From NCBI RefSeq assembly GCF_001953865.1, contig NZ_MQUQ01000029.1, positions 49,832-94,044 on the forward strand: 44,213 nt of DNA, in the 5' to 3' direction. This document shows, piece after piece, positions 29,730-37,186 of this stretch (position 1 is its first letter; the number at the start of each line of letters is the position of its first letter). The notes beneath the pieces were generated by a model, which worked only from the letters and a program-made list of their open reading frames with translations, was not told the origin of the DNA and searched no databases. The DNA comes from Amycolatopsis coloradensis. GTDB taxonomy: Bacteria > Actinomycetota > Actinomycetes > Mycobacteriales > Pseudonocardiaceae. The position numbers and the translations under genes were made by a program.

Positions 29730-31429
29730 CGGGCCACCGTCTGAGGGGCCTCGGGCAGCTCGACCGGCAGCCGCTCGGCGACCTTGCGGTCCACGACGGC
29801 CTTGACGAACGCGCTGAACAGCGGGTGCGGGCGGGTCGGGCGGCTCTTGAGCTCCGGGTGCGCCTGGGTGCCGACGAAGAACGGGTGCTTGTCGGCGGGC
29901 AGCTCCACGAACTCGACAAGGTGGTCGTCGGGCGACGTGCCCGAGAACACCAGACCGGCCTCGGAAAGGCGCTTGCGGTAGGCGTTGTTGACCTCGTAGC
30001 GGTGACGGTGCCGCTCGGAGACCTCGGTGCTGCCGTACGCCTTCGCGACCTGCGAGCCCGGCTTGAGCTTGGCGATGTAGGCGCCGAGCCGCATCGTGCC
30101 GCCCATGTCGCGTTCGCCCGCGACGACGTCGCGCTGGTCGGCCATCGTGGAGATGACCGGGTTCGCGCTCGCGTCGTCGAACTCGGCCGAGTTCGCGTCC
30201 TCGATCCCGGCCAGGTTCCTGGCCGCGTCGATCACCATGCACTGCAGGCCGAGACACAGACCCAGCAGCGGCAGCCCGTGGGTGCGGGCGTAGGCGATGG
30301 CGCCCACCTTGCCCTCGATCCCGCGCACGCCGAACCCGCCCGGCACCAGCACACCGTCCACATCGGACAGCGCGGCCGCGGCACCGGCCGGGGTCTCGCA
30401 GGAGTCCGAGGGGACCCAGGAGATCTGGACCTTGGCGCGGTGGGCGAAGCCGCCCGCACGCAGCGCCTCGGTCACCGACAGGTAGGCGTCCGGCAGATCG
30501 ATGTACTTGCCGACGAGCGCGACCCGCACCGTCTCCGACGGGTTGTGGACGCGGTCGAGCAGGTCACCCCACACCGTCCAGTCGACGTCGCGGAACGGCA
30601 GCCCGAGACGGCGCACCACGTAGGCGTCGAGCGCCTCACGGTGCAGCACCTTCGGGATGTCGTAGATCGACGGAGCGTCGGGGCAGGCGATGACGGCCTC
30701 GGTGTCGACGTCGCACATCAGGCCGATCTTGCGTTTGAGGTCCTCCGGCAGCTCCCGGTCGGCGCGGCAGACGAGCGCGTCGGGCTGGATGCCGATGTTG
30801 CGCAGCGCGGCGACCGAGTGCTGGGTCGGCTTGGTCTTCAACTCCCCCGACGGCGCGAGGTACGGCACCAGCGAGACGTGGAGGAAGAAGCACTGATCAC
30901 GGCCGACGTCGTGGCGGACCTGACGGCAGGCCTCCAGGAACGGCAGCGACTCGATGTCGCCGACGGTGCCGCCGACCTCGGTGATCACGACGTCCGGGCT
31001 GTTCCCGTCCTCGTCCGCGCCCGCCGCGGCGGTGATCCTGGACTTGATCTCGTCGGTGATGTGCGGGATGACCTGCACGGTGTCGCCGAGGTACTCACCA
31101 CGGCGCTCCTTGGCGATGACTTCGGAGTAGACCTGCCCGGTGGTGACGTTGGCCTTGCCGTCGAGAGCCCGGTCGAGAAAACGCTCGTAGTGCCCGATGT
31201 CCAGATCGGTTTCGGCGCCGTCGTCGGTGACGAACACCTCACCGTGCTGGAACGGGTTCATCGTGCCTGGATCGACGTTGAGGTACGGATCCAGCTTCTG
31301 CATCGTGACCCGGAGCCCACGTGCGGTAAGGAGCTGACCCAGGCTGGAAGCCGTGAGTCCCTTACCCAGAGAGGAGGCGACGCCTCCGGTGACAAAGACA
31401 TACTTGGTAGCCCGCGACTGAAGTCCCAC
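29726..31429 (-). CDS. pyrG: CTP synthase
   Basis: 567 residues from the GTG at 31429 (VGLQSRATKYVFVTGGV); the frame is open to 31474 without support. The N-terminal synthetase domain has TGGVASSLGKG (14-24), DPYLNVDPGTMNPFQHGEVFVTDDG and EVGGTVGDIES. The C-terminal class I glutaminase has its nucleophile in GLCLGLQC (C392) and the His-Glu pair in GTQAHPELKSRP. It aminates UTP to CTP. A TANNNT-like TAAGGT lies 8 bp upstream of the GTG, so the message may be leaderless or nearly so. It forms an overlapping pair with the Nudix gene and diverges from aroA. Confidence 0.97.
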   Translation of the reverse strand: MGLQSRATKYVFVTGGVASSLGKGLTASSLGQLLTARGLRVTMQKLDPYLNVDPGTMNPFQHGEVFVTDDGAETDLDIGHYERFLDRALDGKANVTTGQVYSEVIAKERRGEYLGDTVQVIPHITDEIKSRITAAAGADEDGNSPDVVITEVGGTVGDIESLPFLEACRQVRHDVGRDQCFFLHVSLVPYLAPSGELKTKPTQHSVAALRNIGIQPDALVCRADRELPEDLKRKIGLMCDVDTEAVIACPDAPSIYDIPKVLHREALDAYVVRRLGLPFRDVDWTVWGDLLDRVHNPSETVRVALVGKYIDLPDAYLSVTEALRAGGFAHRAKVQISWVPSDSCETPAGAAAALSDVDGVLVPGGFGVRGIEGKVGAIAYARTHGLPLLGLCLGLQCMVIDAARNLAGIEDANSAEFDDASANPVISTMADQRDVVAGERDMGGTMRLGAYIAKLKPGSQVAKAYGSTEVSERHRHRYEVNNAYRKRLSEAGLVFSGTSPDDHLVEFVELPADKHPFFVGTQAHPELKSRPTRPHPLFSAFVKAVVDRKVAERLPVELPEAPQTVAR

Positions 31430-31505
31430 GGGCTTCCACCTTATCCCACGCCCGCCGAGGCGCTCACCGGCCACGCCGCAAGCGTCCGATGGAGTGGAAA
31501 ACCGC

Positions 31506-31511
31506 TACCCT
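31506..31511 (+). promoter_or_regulatory. Possible -10 element of a leaderless aroA transcript
   Basis: TACCCT matches the TANNNT pattern and ends six bases before the GTG at 31518. That spacing would put the transcription start at or next to the start codon. No Shine-Dalgarno sequence precedes this GTG, in line with leaderless initiation. Confidence 0.4.
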
Positions 31512-31517
31512 CGCGGC

Positions 31518-32804
31518 GTGACAGACGCGCACGACACCTGGACCGCACCGGTCGCGGAAGGCCCGCTCGACGCGGACATCCGCGTCCCCGGCTCGAAGTC
31601 GATCACCAACCGGGCCTATGTCCTCGCCGCGCTCGCCAGCGCGCCGACGCGGGTGCGGGCCCCGCTCGACTCGCGGGACGCGCGGCTGATGCTCGGCGCG
31701 ATCTACGCGCTGGGCGCCCACTCGCAGGGCAGCATCGGCGGCTATCTCGTGCACCCGCTCGGCCCCGGCCGCGTCCATCCCGACGAGACCGTCCGGGTGG
31801 AACTCGGCAACGCGGGCACGGTCGCCCGGTTCACCCCCGCGCTCGCCGCGCTGGGCACCGGCCCGGCACTGTTCGACGGGGACGAGGCTCTCCGGCGCCG
31901 TCCCATCGGTCCGCTGTTGAAGGCGCTGCGCGGCCTCGGCGCGCGCATCGACGACGACCGCCGTGACGCGGTGCCGTTCACCGTCCACGGCGAAGGCGGT
32001 TTGCGGGGCGGCAAGGTCGATCTGGACGCCTCGGCGTCGAGCCAGTTCCTGTCCGCGCTGCTGCTCGCGGGACCGTCGTTCCAGCAGGGTGTCACCGTGC
32101 GCCTGGTCGGCGGCCCGGTGCCCAGCGAACCGCATATCGCGATGACCGTGGAGATGCTGCGCCGCTTCGGCGCCACTGTGGACCGTGAGGGCGCCGAATT
32201 CCACGTCGCCCCGACACGGCTTTCCTGCCCCGAGTACGTCGTCGAGCCGGATCTCTCGACGGCCGCCCCGTTCGTCGCCGCGGCGCTCGCGACCGGCGGC
32301 ACGGTGCGGATCGCGGGCTGGCCGCACCAGACGACTCAGCCGGGCGACTGGCTCCGCAGCCTGGTGCCCGTCCTCGGCGGGACCGCCGAACTCGACGCGG
32401 GCGGCCTGACGGTCACCGGCGGCGGCACGATCCCCGGCGTCGAACTGGACCTGCACGAGGTCGGCGAACTCACCCCGGTGATCGCCGCGCTGCTGTGCCT
32501 CGCCGAGGGCCCGTCGGTCGTCTCCGGGGTGGCGCATCTGCGCGGCCACGAGACCGACCGGCTGACCGCGCTCGCCACCGAACTGTCGTCGCTCGGCGCG
32601 GACGTCCGCGAGACCGAAGACGGGCTGCGTATCACGCCGGCGCCGCTGCACGGCGGGAAGTTCCGCACCTACGACGACCACCGGCTCGTGATGGCGGCCG
32701 CGGTGCTGGGGCTGAAGGTCGAAGGCGTCGAGGTGGAGAATCCGGGGACGGTCGGGAAGACCTACCCCGGATTCGCCGAAGCCTGGACCGCGATGCTCGG
32801 CTAG
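31518..32804 (+). CDS. aroA: 3-phosphoshikimate 1-carboxyvinyltransferase (EPSP synthase)
   Basis: 428 residues from the GTG at 31518 (VTDAHDTWTAP); an in-frame ATG at 31494 is possible but less family-like. Landmarks: PGSKSITNRAYVLAALA, the ELGNAGTVARF loop (substrate and glyphosate contact region), DASASSQFLSALLLAG, and the C-terminal LRGHETDRLTALATEL plus YDDHRLVMAAAVLGL. It joins shikimate-3-phosphate and PEP in chorismate synthesis. The ELGNAGT loop has the motif Gly and Ala in usual positions, with Val after Thr where many enzymes have Ser-Ala-Arg variants. It is transcribed away from pyrG. Confidence 0.96.
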   Translation: MTDAHDTWTAPVAEGPLDADIRVPGSKSITNRAYVLAALASAPTRVRAPLDSRDARLMLGAIYALGAHSQGSIGGYLVHPLGPGRVHPDETVRVELGNAGTVARFTPALAALGTGPALFDGDEALRRRPIGPLLKALRGLGARIDDDRRDAVPFTVHGEGGLRGGKVDLDASASSQFLSALLLAGPSFQQGVTVRLVGGPVPSEPHIAMTVEMLRRFGATVDREGAEFHVAPTRLSCPEYVVEPDLSTAAPFVAAALATGGTVRIAGWPHQTTQPGDWLRSLVPVLGGTAELDAGGLTVTGGGTIPGVELDLHEVGELTPVIAALLCLAEGPSVVSGVAHLRGHETDRLTALATELSSLGADVRETEDGLRITPAPLHGGKFRTYDDHRLVMAAAVLGLKVEGVEVENPGTVGKTYPGFAEAWTAMLG

Positions 32805-32909
32805 CCGGTGTCTCTCGAGGTGCGCTTTCGGATTTCCGCAGCCAGCCATGTCAGCGGCCCGCCTCCGCGATTCCGAGGCCTCCGGCCGAAAAGAAACGCG
32901 CGCGCGGCC

Positions 32910-33836
32910 CTAGCCGGGGAAGGGTGTTTCCCGCCACTGGTCGATCATCGGCTTGAGGCCGTCGACGAGCATCGGCAGCTCGGGCGCCATCGACAGACAC
33001 GCGACCACCTGCAGCAGGCCCACCGCTTCGAAGGTCCGCAGCACGCGTTCGTCGACCTCGCGCAGACCGAGTTCCCCGGCGGCGGCGTTGTACGCCTCGA
33101 TGCCCTCGGGGCCGGTGAAGGCGAGGTCGCGCTCGATCGGGCCGCGGTGGACGAGTTCGAAGTCGGCGTAAAGGTCGCCTTCGGTGGTGACGATCAGGTT
33201 GTAGCCCGGCGAATCGCCGTGGACCGGCTGGACGGTGACACCGGGAAAGGCCTTGGCGAACGCCTCCTCCGATTCGAGCATCGGCCGGAACACCTCCCAT
33301 TCGCGACGGGCGCGGACGAGGTCGGCGGGGTCGAGCAGATCCGGCCGGTCTTCGAGCCGGGCGAGACCGTCGGGGATGAACGGATCGAGTCCGTTCAGGA
33401 ACTCCAGCTCACCCGGGTATTCGCGCAGCGCCGCGTGCAGCTTCGCGATGAGCTTGGCCGAGTACTCCGCACTGAGGTTCGCGTCCTCGATGAACTCGAT
33501 ATACTCCCAGAACGTCATCGCGAAACCGTCGCGCCGCACGGGTTCCACCGGCACCAGCGGGCTCGGCTTGACGACCCGGAGCCCCTGCTCCCCGAGCCAG
33601 GCGGCGACGGCGAGTTCGCGTCGCTGGTCGGCCAGTTGCGTCTCCAGGGTGGTCGTGCGCGGCAGCACGGTCGGCACGCGGACGACCACGGGCGAAGGCG
33701 CCAGTCGCACGATGACGGAGAAAACGTCGTACAGGACCTCGGGTTCGATGACGGTGAGGCCGAGGTCGCGGCCCGCGGCGACCGCGGCGGCCACCGCCCG
33801 CGCGGTGCGGGCGGCCCGTTGTTCGTCGGTGATCAT
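32910..33836 (-). CDS. Aminoglycoside-phosphotransferase-fold kinase, substrate unknown
   Basis: 308 residues with APH/choline-kinase fold landmarks. There is an N-lobe with VIVRLAPSPVVVRVPT and a conserved Glu (LADQRRELAVAAWL). The catalytic loop is PVHGDSPGYNLI (H206, D208, N213), and the metal-binding acid is in YADFELVHRG (D225, with E227). A hinge-like FAMTFWEYIE is also visible. Such proteins phosphorylate antibiotics, amino alcohols or sugars; nothing nearby shows which. It starts 23 bp downstream of the GntR-family gene and is probably co-transcribed and controlled by it. The pair interrupts the conserved mctB-pyrG gene order. The 32805-32909 gap with aroA has no obvious gene. Confidence 0.85.
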   Translation of the reverse strand: MITDEQRAARTARAVAAAVAAGRDLGLTVIEPEVLYDVFSVIVRLAPSPVVVRVPTVLPRTTTLETQLADQRRELAVAAWLGEQGLRVVKPSPLVPVEPVRRDGFAMTFWEYIEFIEDANLSAEYSAKLIAKLHAALREYPGELEFLNGLDPFIPDGLARLEDRPDLLDPADLVRARREWEVFRPMLESEEAFAKAFPGVTVQPVHGDSPGYNLIVTTEGDLYADFELVHRGPIERDLAFTGPEGIEAYNAAAGELGLREVDERVLRTFEAVGLLQVVACLSMAPELPMLVDGLKPMIDQWRETPFPG

Positions 33837-33859
33837 CCCCGGAGTCTGACATGTCCGGT

Positions 33860-34537
33860 TCAGCCCGCGGAGCGTTTTCCGCCGTCCTCGGGGAACAACG
33901 TCCGCAAGGCGACTTCGCGGTTCACCCGGACATGTTCGACGGCGTGGGTCCGCGCGTGGTCCGCGTCGCCCGAAGCGATCGCGTCGTAGAGGCAGCGGTG
34001 TTCGCCGAGCAGTTCGCCCCAGTGCTCGTTCTGGCTGGTGAGCCAGCGCAGCCTGCCTTCCAGGGGGCGCAGGATCTCGCGCAGCAGGCCGTTGCCCGAC
34101 AACGCGACGATCTCGTCGTGGAAGCGGGTGTTGAGCGAGGTGATCCGCGCCGGGTCGCCGCTTTCGGTGGCATGCGCGGCTTCCGTGAGCAGGCGTTCGA
34201 GCGCGCGGAGTCCCGGTTTGCCCGCCCGCTCGGCGGCCAGCCCCGCGGCGAGTCCTTCGAGGGCTTCGCGGACGTCGAACAGCTCCTCGACGTCGGCCCT
34301 CGCCAGCTGGCGTACGACGATGCGCCGAGGCGACTGGACGGTGAGGAAGCCTTCGGCCTCCAGGCTCCGGATGGCCTCACGCACCGGGACCCGCGAGACA
34401 CCGAGGTCCTCGGCGAGCTCACGTTCGACGAGCCGGTCCCCCGGCTTCAGCCGCCCGGTGAGGATCCGTTCACGCAGCTCGTCCCGGACCCGTTGCCGAG
34501 TCGCGGCCAGCGGCTGGCGCGGTCCTTCCTCGGCCAC
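33860..34537 (-). CDS. GntR-family (FadR subfamily, FCD domain) transcriptional regulator
   Basis: 225 residues from the GTG at 34537, which has a GAGGGGGA ribosome-binding site upstream; the longer frame to 34720 runs into a large palindrome and is unlikely. The winged helix spans about 12-78 (LRERILTGRLKPGDRLVERELAEDLGVSRVPVREAIRSLEAEGFLTV). The FCD ligand domain follows (about 85-210), with the metal-site-type residues in NTRFHDEIVALSGN, EHRCLYDAI and HAVEHVRVN. FCD regulators respond to carboxylic acids, often metal-bound. The kinase gene 23 bp downstream is the obvious target candidate. Confidence 0.9.
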   Translation of the reverse strand: MAEEGPRQPLAATRQRVRDELRERILTGRLKPGDRLVERELAEDLGVSRVPVREAIRSLEAEGFLTVQSPRRIVVRQLARADVEELFDVREALEGLAAGLAAERAGKPGLRALERLLTEAAHATESGDPARITSLNTRFHDEIVALSGNGLLREILRPLEGRLRWLTSQNEHWGELLGEHRCLYDAIASGDADHARTHAVEHVRVNREVALRTLFPEDGGKRSAG

Positions 34538-34682
34538 TCGTCCCCCTCGCTCAACCAGCCGTGACAGCTCGTGACCCGAGTTTATCGGCAGAAACATTGA
34601 CGACGAGCCACCGCGAGGTGATATCCGGTCCGCCTCGTCCACCGCGGCCGAACCCGATCCCCGGCTCTGGAACACAAAACAC

Positions 34683-34746
34683 CGCGTTTCGTCCTCTAGT
34701 TGCGGTAGTTGCACGTGCAACTACCGCAACTAGAGGACGAAACGCG
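34683..34746. repeat. Perfect 64-bp palindrome downstream of mctB
   Basis: Each 32-base arm is an exact reverse complement of the other, with no spacer; the centre is GCACGTGC at 34711-34718. The arms carry CTAGTTGCGGTAGTTGC and its complement. The end pairs CGCG/CGCG are matched and the next pair outward is mismatched. It begins 6 bp past the mctB stop on the leftward transcript and occupies much of the 34538-34752 gap before the GntR gene. No T tract follows. It could be a terminator or an extruding cruciform. Confidence 0.9.
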
Positions 34747-34752
34747 TGGGGG

Positions 34753-35700
34753 TCAGTTGCCTTCGGCGGCGATACCGGGAGCGGGAGCCTGGGCGTTGCC
34801 CGCGATGCCGTAGCGGCCGGCGCCGCCTTCGAGCTGCTCGCGCAGCGCCATGATCGTGGTGACCCGGCCCGCCGCGGTCTCCGCGTTGTCCACAGTGGAC
34901 AAGATCGAGGTCGCCGAGGTGTCGGCGCGGACGACGCCGATCGCGCCGGTGCCGTCGGCGGACCCCGCGTCGCCTGCCAGAACCGTGCCCGCGCCGGAGC
35001 GGTCGAGCTGCGCGGCGAAACGCGCGACGGTCGAAGCGCGGTCACCGGCGCCGTCGCCGGTGTACTTGGAGCCGGTGAGCACGATCGCGAGCTGTGCGGG
35101 CTTGACGTCCTGGCCCGCCTTGAGGAAACCGCCGTCGGTGAGCCCGCCGAGCGCGGCCGCCAGTTCCACCGGCGTGGACTGCGGCTGCGCGTTGTCCTTG
35201 TTCAGCAACGCCACGGAGCCGAGCAGGGCACCGGCGAGGGTGCCGGGGTCACCCGCGGTCGGGAACTGGACACCGGCGGGCTGCAAGCGGGTCACGACGT
35301 CACGTAGCTGATCGGACCGCATCGGGTCGGAGAACGCCGCGGTCAGCTGGATCTCGCCGGTGACGGCGGCACCGGCCTGCCCGACGAGCTGCTTGAGCGC
35401 GTCGCGGTCCGCGGGCTTCGCGTCCTCTGTGGTCACCAGCACCACCGAACGCTTGTCCAGCTGACCGGCGACGACCTTCGGCCCCATCGCCCCGGCGAAC
35501 GCGTCCGCGTCACCGAGCCGGGCGTTCAGCGCATTGCGCTGTGCCTCGAGATCCGCCACCTGGGAGCCCAGATCTTCCTTCTGCCCGGCGAGTCCGGACA
35601 GCAGCGAACCGTTCAGCGCCGTGGAGCCGAGCACGACCCCGACGGCGAGCGCCAGGAAGCAGGCGGCGATGGAAACGATGTGGTACCGCAGTGAAATCAC
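34753..35700 (-). CDS. mctB: MctB/SteB-type membrane protein (copper transporter family annotation)
   Basis: 315 residues from the GTG at 35700 (VISLRYHIVSIAACFLALAVGVVLGS), overlapping the steA stop (GTGA). One N-terminal membrane helix (about 8-28) is followed by a coiled coil (KEDLGSQVADLEAQRNALNARLGDADAF, about 40-68). A large outside domain ends in the acidic/Ala tail GNAQAPAPGIAAEGN. This is Rv1698-like in position and architecture. The mycobacterial protein was reported as a copper-efflux channel, while in Corynebacterium its homologue SteB works with SteA at the division septum. The coiled coil and coupling to steA favour the septal role here; that is inference. Confidence 0.88.
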   Translation of the reverse strand: MISLRYHIVSIAACFLALAVGVVLGSTALNGSLLSGLAGQKEDLGSQVADLEAQRNALNARLGDADAFAGAMGPKVVAGQLDKRSVVLVTTEDAKPADRDALKQLVGQAGAAVTGEIQLTAAFSDPMRSDQLRDVVTRLQPAGVQFPTAGDPGTLAGALLGSVALLNKDNAQPQSTPVELAAALGGLTDGGFLKAGQDVKPAQLAIVLTGSKYTGDGAGDRASTVARFAAQLDRSGAGTVLAGDAGSADGTGAIGVVRADTSATSILSTVDNAETAAGRVTTIMALREQLEGGAGRYGIAGNAQAPAPGIAAEGN

Positions 35701-36881
35701 GTGAAAAGTCCCTTGCCCCAAGCGATGAACGAGTTCCAGGTGTCGCGGATCCAGTCGAGGTAGACCGAACCCACGTCGGAGACGAGCAGCGCGGCCGCGA
35801 CGGCCACCAAGGTCGCCAGCACCAGCAGGACGATGGCGCCGATCGACACCCGGCTGCGGTGCAGGGTCGCGACCGCCTTGCCGTCGACCAGTTTCGTGCC
35901 GAGCTTGAGCCTGGTGAGGAACGTCGACGGATTCGACCCGGACCGGCCGTGGTCGAGGAATTCCCGCAGCGTCGCCTGGAAACCGACGGTGACCACGAGA
36001 CTGGCTTCGTGCGCGTCGGCCAGCAGCAGCGCCAGGTCCTCGGCGTTGCCCGTGGCGGGGAAGGTGACCGCGCCGATCCCGAGGTCCTGGATCCGTTCGA
36101 CGCCCGGCGCGTGGCCGTCCGGCTGCGCCGGGACCACGACCTCGCCGCCACTGCGCAGCGTTTCCGCCCCGATCCCGTGCGGGTCACCGACGATGACGTC
36201 CGGCTGGTAGCCCTGCGCACGCAGGGTGTCGGCCCCGGCGTCGACACCGATCAGCACCGGTCGGTGCTCGGAAATGTACTTCTTCAGCTTCTTGAGGTCT
36301 TCGGCGTGCCCGTTTCCGCCCGCGACCACGAGGGCGTGCCGATCCTTCAACGGAACCCGGATCTCCGGGACACCGACGCCGTCGAGAATGAGGCTGCGTT
36401 CCCGGCGGAGGAACTCGATCGTGTTCGCGGAGAAGGCCTCCAGCTGGGTGGACATTCCGGCCTTGGCCTCGATCATCTGGTCCGCGACGCTCTCACGCGT
36501 CTGCTGGACCCCCGATCCGAGCTGCCGCTCACCGATGTAGACGACGCCCTCGTGCAGGCGGAGTTTGGTGCCGTCCTTCACCTTGCGCAGCAGTTCACCG
36601 CCGACCGAATCGACCAGCGGGATCCCGGCCTCGAGCAGGATTTCCGGGCCGAGGTTGGGGAACCGGCCGGAGATCGACGGCGAAGCGTTCACCACCGCCG
36701 CGACTTCGGCCTCCACCAAGGCATCGGCCGTCGACCGGTCAAGATCGAGCTGGTCGAGGACCACGATGTCGCCAGGGCTCAGCCGGCGGAGAAGCTCACG
36801 CGTGCGCCTGTCGACCCTGGCGACGCCGGTGATCCCGGGGAGGGTCTCTTGGTTACGCGTGAGCAAGCCGGTGAGCTTCAT
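35697..36881 (-). CDS. steA: SteA: cytokinetic-ring protein with thiamin-pyrophosphokinase-like fold
   Basis: 394 residues. It starts MKLTGLLTRNQETLPGITGVARVDRRT. The nucleotide-binding-like core contains HALVVAGGNGHAEDL, RPVLIGVDAGADTL and the TPK-like QPDVIVGDPHGIG, where the usual GDMDS is replaced by GDPHG. The final part has a membrane helix (ASIGAIVLLVLATLVAVAAALLV-like, about 346-368) and a short amphipathic tail. The GDPHG change suggests it is not a thiamin kinase. In Corynebacterium, SteA and SteB act together in septum formation. It is translationally coupled to mctB. The start has no clear ribosome-binding site. Confidence 0.9.
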   Translation of the reverse strand: MKLTGLLTRNQETLPGITGVARVDRRTRELLRRLSPGDIVVLDQLDLDRSTADALVEAEVAAVVNASPSISGRFPNLGPEILLEAGIPLVDSVGGELLRKVKDGTKLRLHEGVVYIGERQLGSGVQQTRESVADQMIEAKAGMSTQLEAFSANTIEFLRRERSLILDGVGVPEIRVPLKDRHALVVAGGNGHAEDLKKLKKYISEHRPVLIGVDAGADTLRAQGYQPDVIVGDPHGIGAETLRSGGEVVVPAQPDGHAPGVERIQDLGIGAVTFPATGNAEDLALLLADAHEASLVVTVGFQATLREFLDHGRSGSNPSTFLTRLKLGTKLVDGKAVATLHRSRVSIGAIVLLVLATLVAVAAALLVSDVGSVYLDWIRDTWNSFIAWGKGLFT

Positions 36882-37047
36882 GCGACCGATAGTGACAAAT
36901 TCGCCCGGCCTTCCGCGTCCGCCACGCCGAAGAAAACACGCCGATTAACCCACACCCGGTCGCGCTACGCCGCTTGTCCCACGAAGGGTCGACCCGGCTT
37001 CGGAGCGTGATTTCCCCTGCGCTCGCAGACGGCGATGAGCGGACCGG

Positions 37048-37124
37048 TGCAGGGGCCTTTGGACCTGTCCGGCTGCTAATGAAGAAGCCTTTCATCGCGA
37101 ATTTCGCTATGAAAGGCCCCTGCA
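37048..37124. repeat. Composite palindrome with mutually exclusive pairings (recN-steA gap)
   Basis: The outer arms TGCAGGGGCCTTT (37048-37060) and AAAGGCCCCTGCA (37112-37124) are exact complements. Inside, GCCTTTCAT (37087-37095) pairs with ATGAAAGGC (37109-37117), continued across one mismatch by GCGAA / TTCGC with a one-base centre. The right arm is shared, so the long and short hairpins exclude one another. It lies about 60 bp past the recN stop within the 305-bp gap 36882-37186, which otherwise shows no gene. This gap must also contain the steA promoter. Confidence 0.75.
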
Positions 37125-37186
37125 TTGCACGCCTGAGATGCCCAGGTCACGCCGCGAGTCGTCGGTGGGCGGACTCAGACCCGCCG

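Noticed and set aside
29103..30257. A 384-codon minus-strand frame as a long Nudix protein
   Set aside because: The N-terminal half is an out-of-frame reading of pyrG. The Nudix gene starts at 29729.
34683..34746. Classical Rho-independent terminator
   Set aside because: The stem is long but there is no loop and no T tract, so it is listed as a palindrome with uncertain role.
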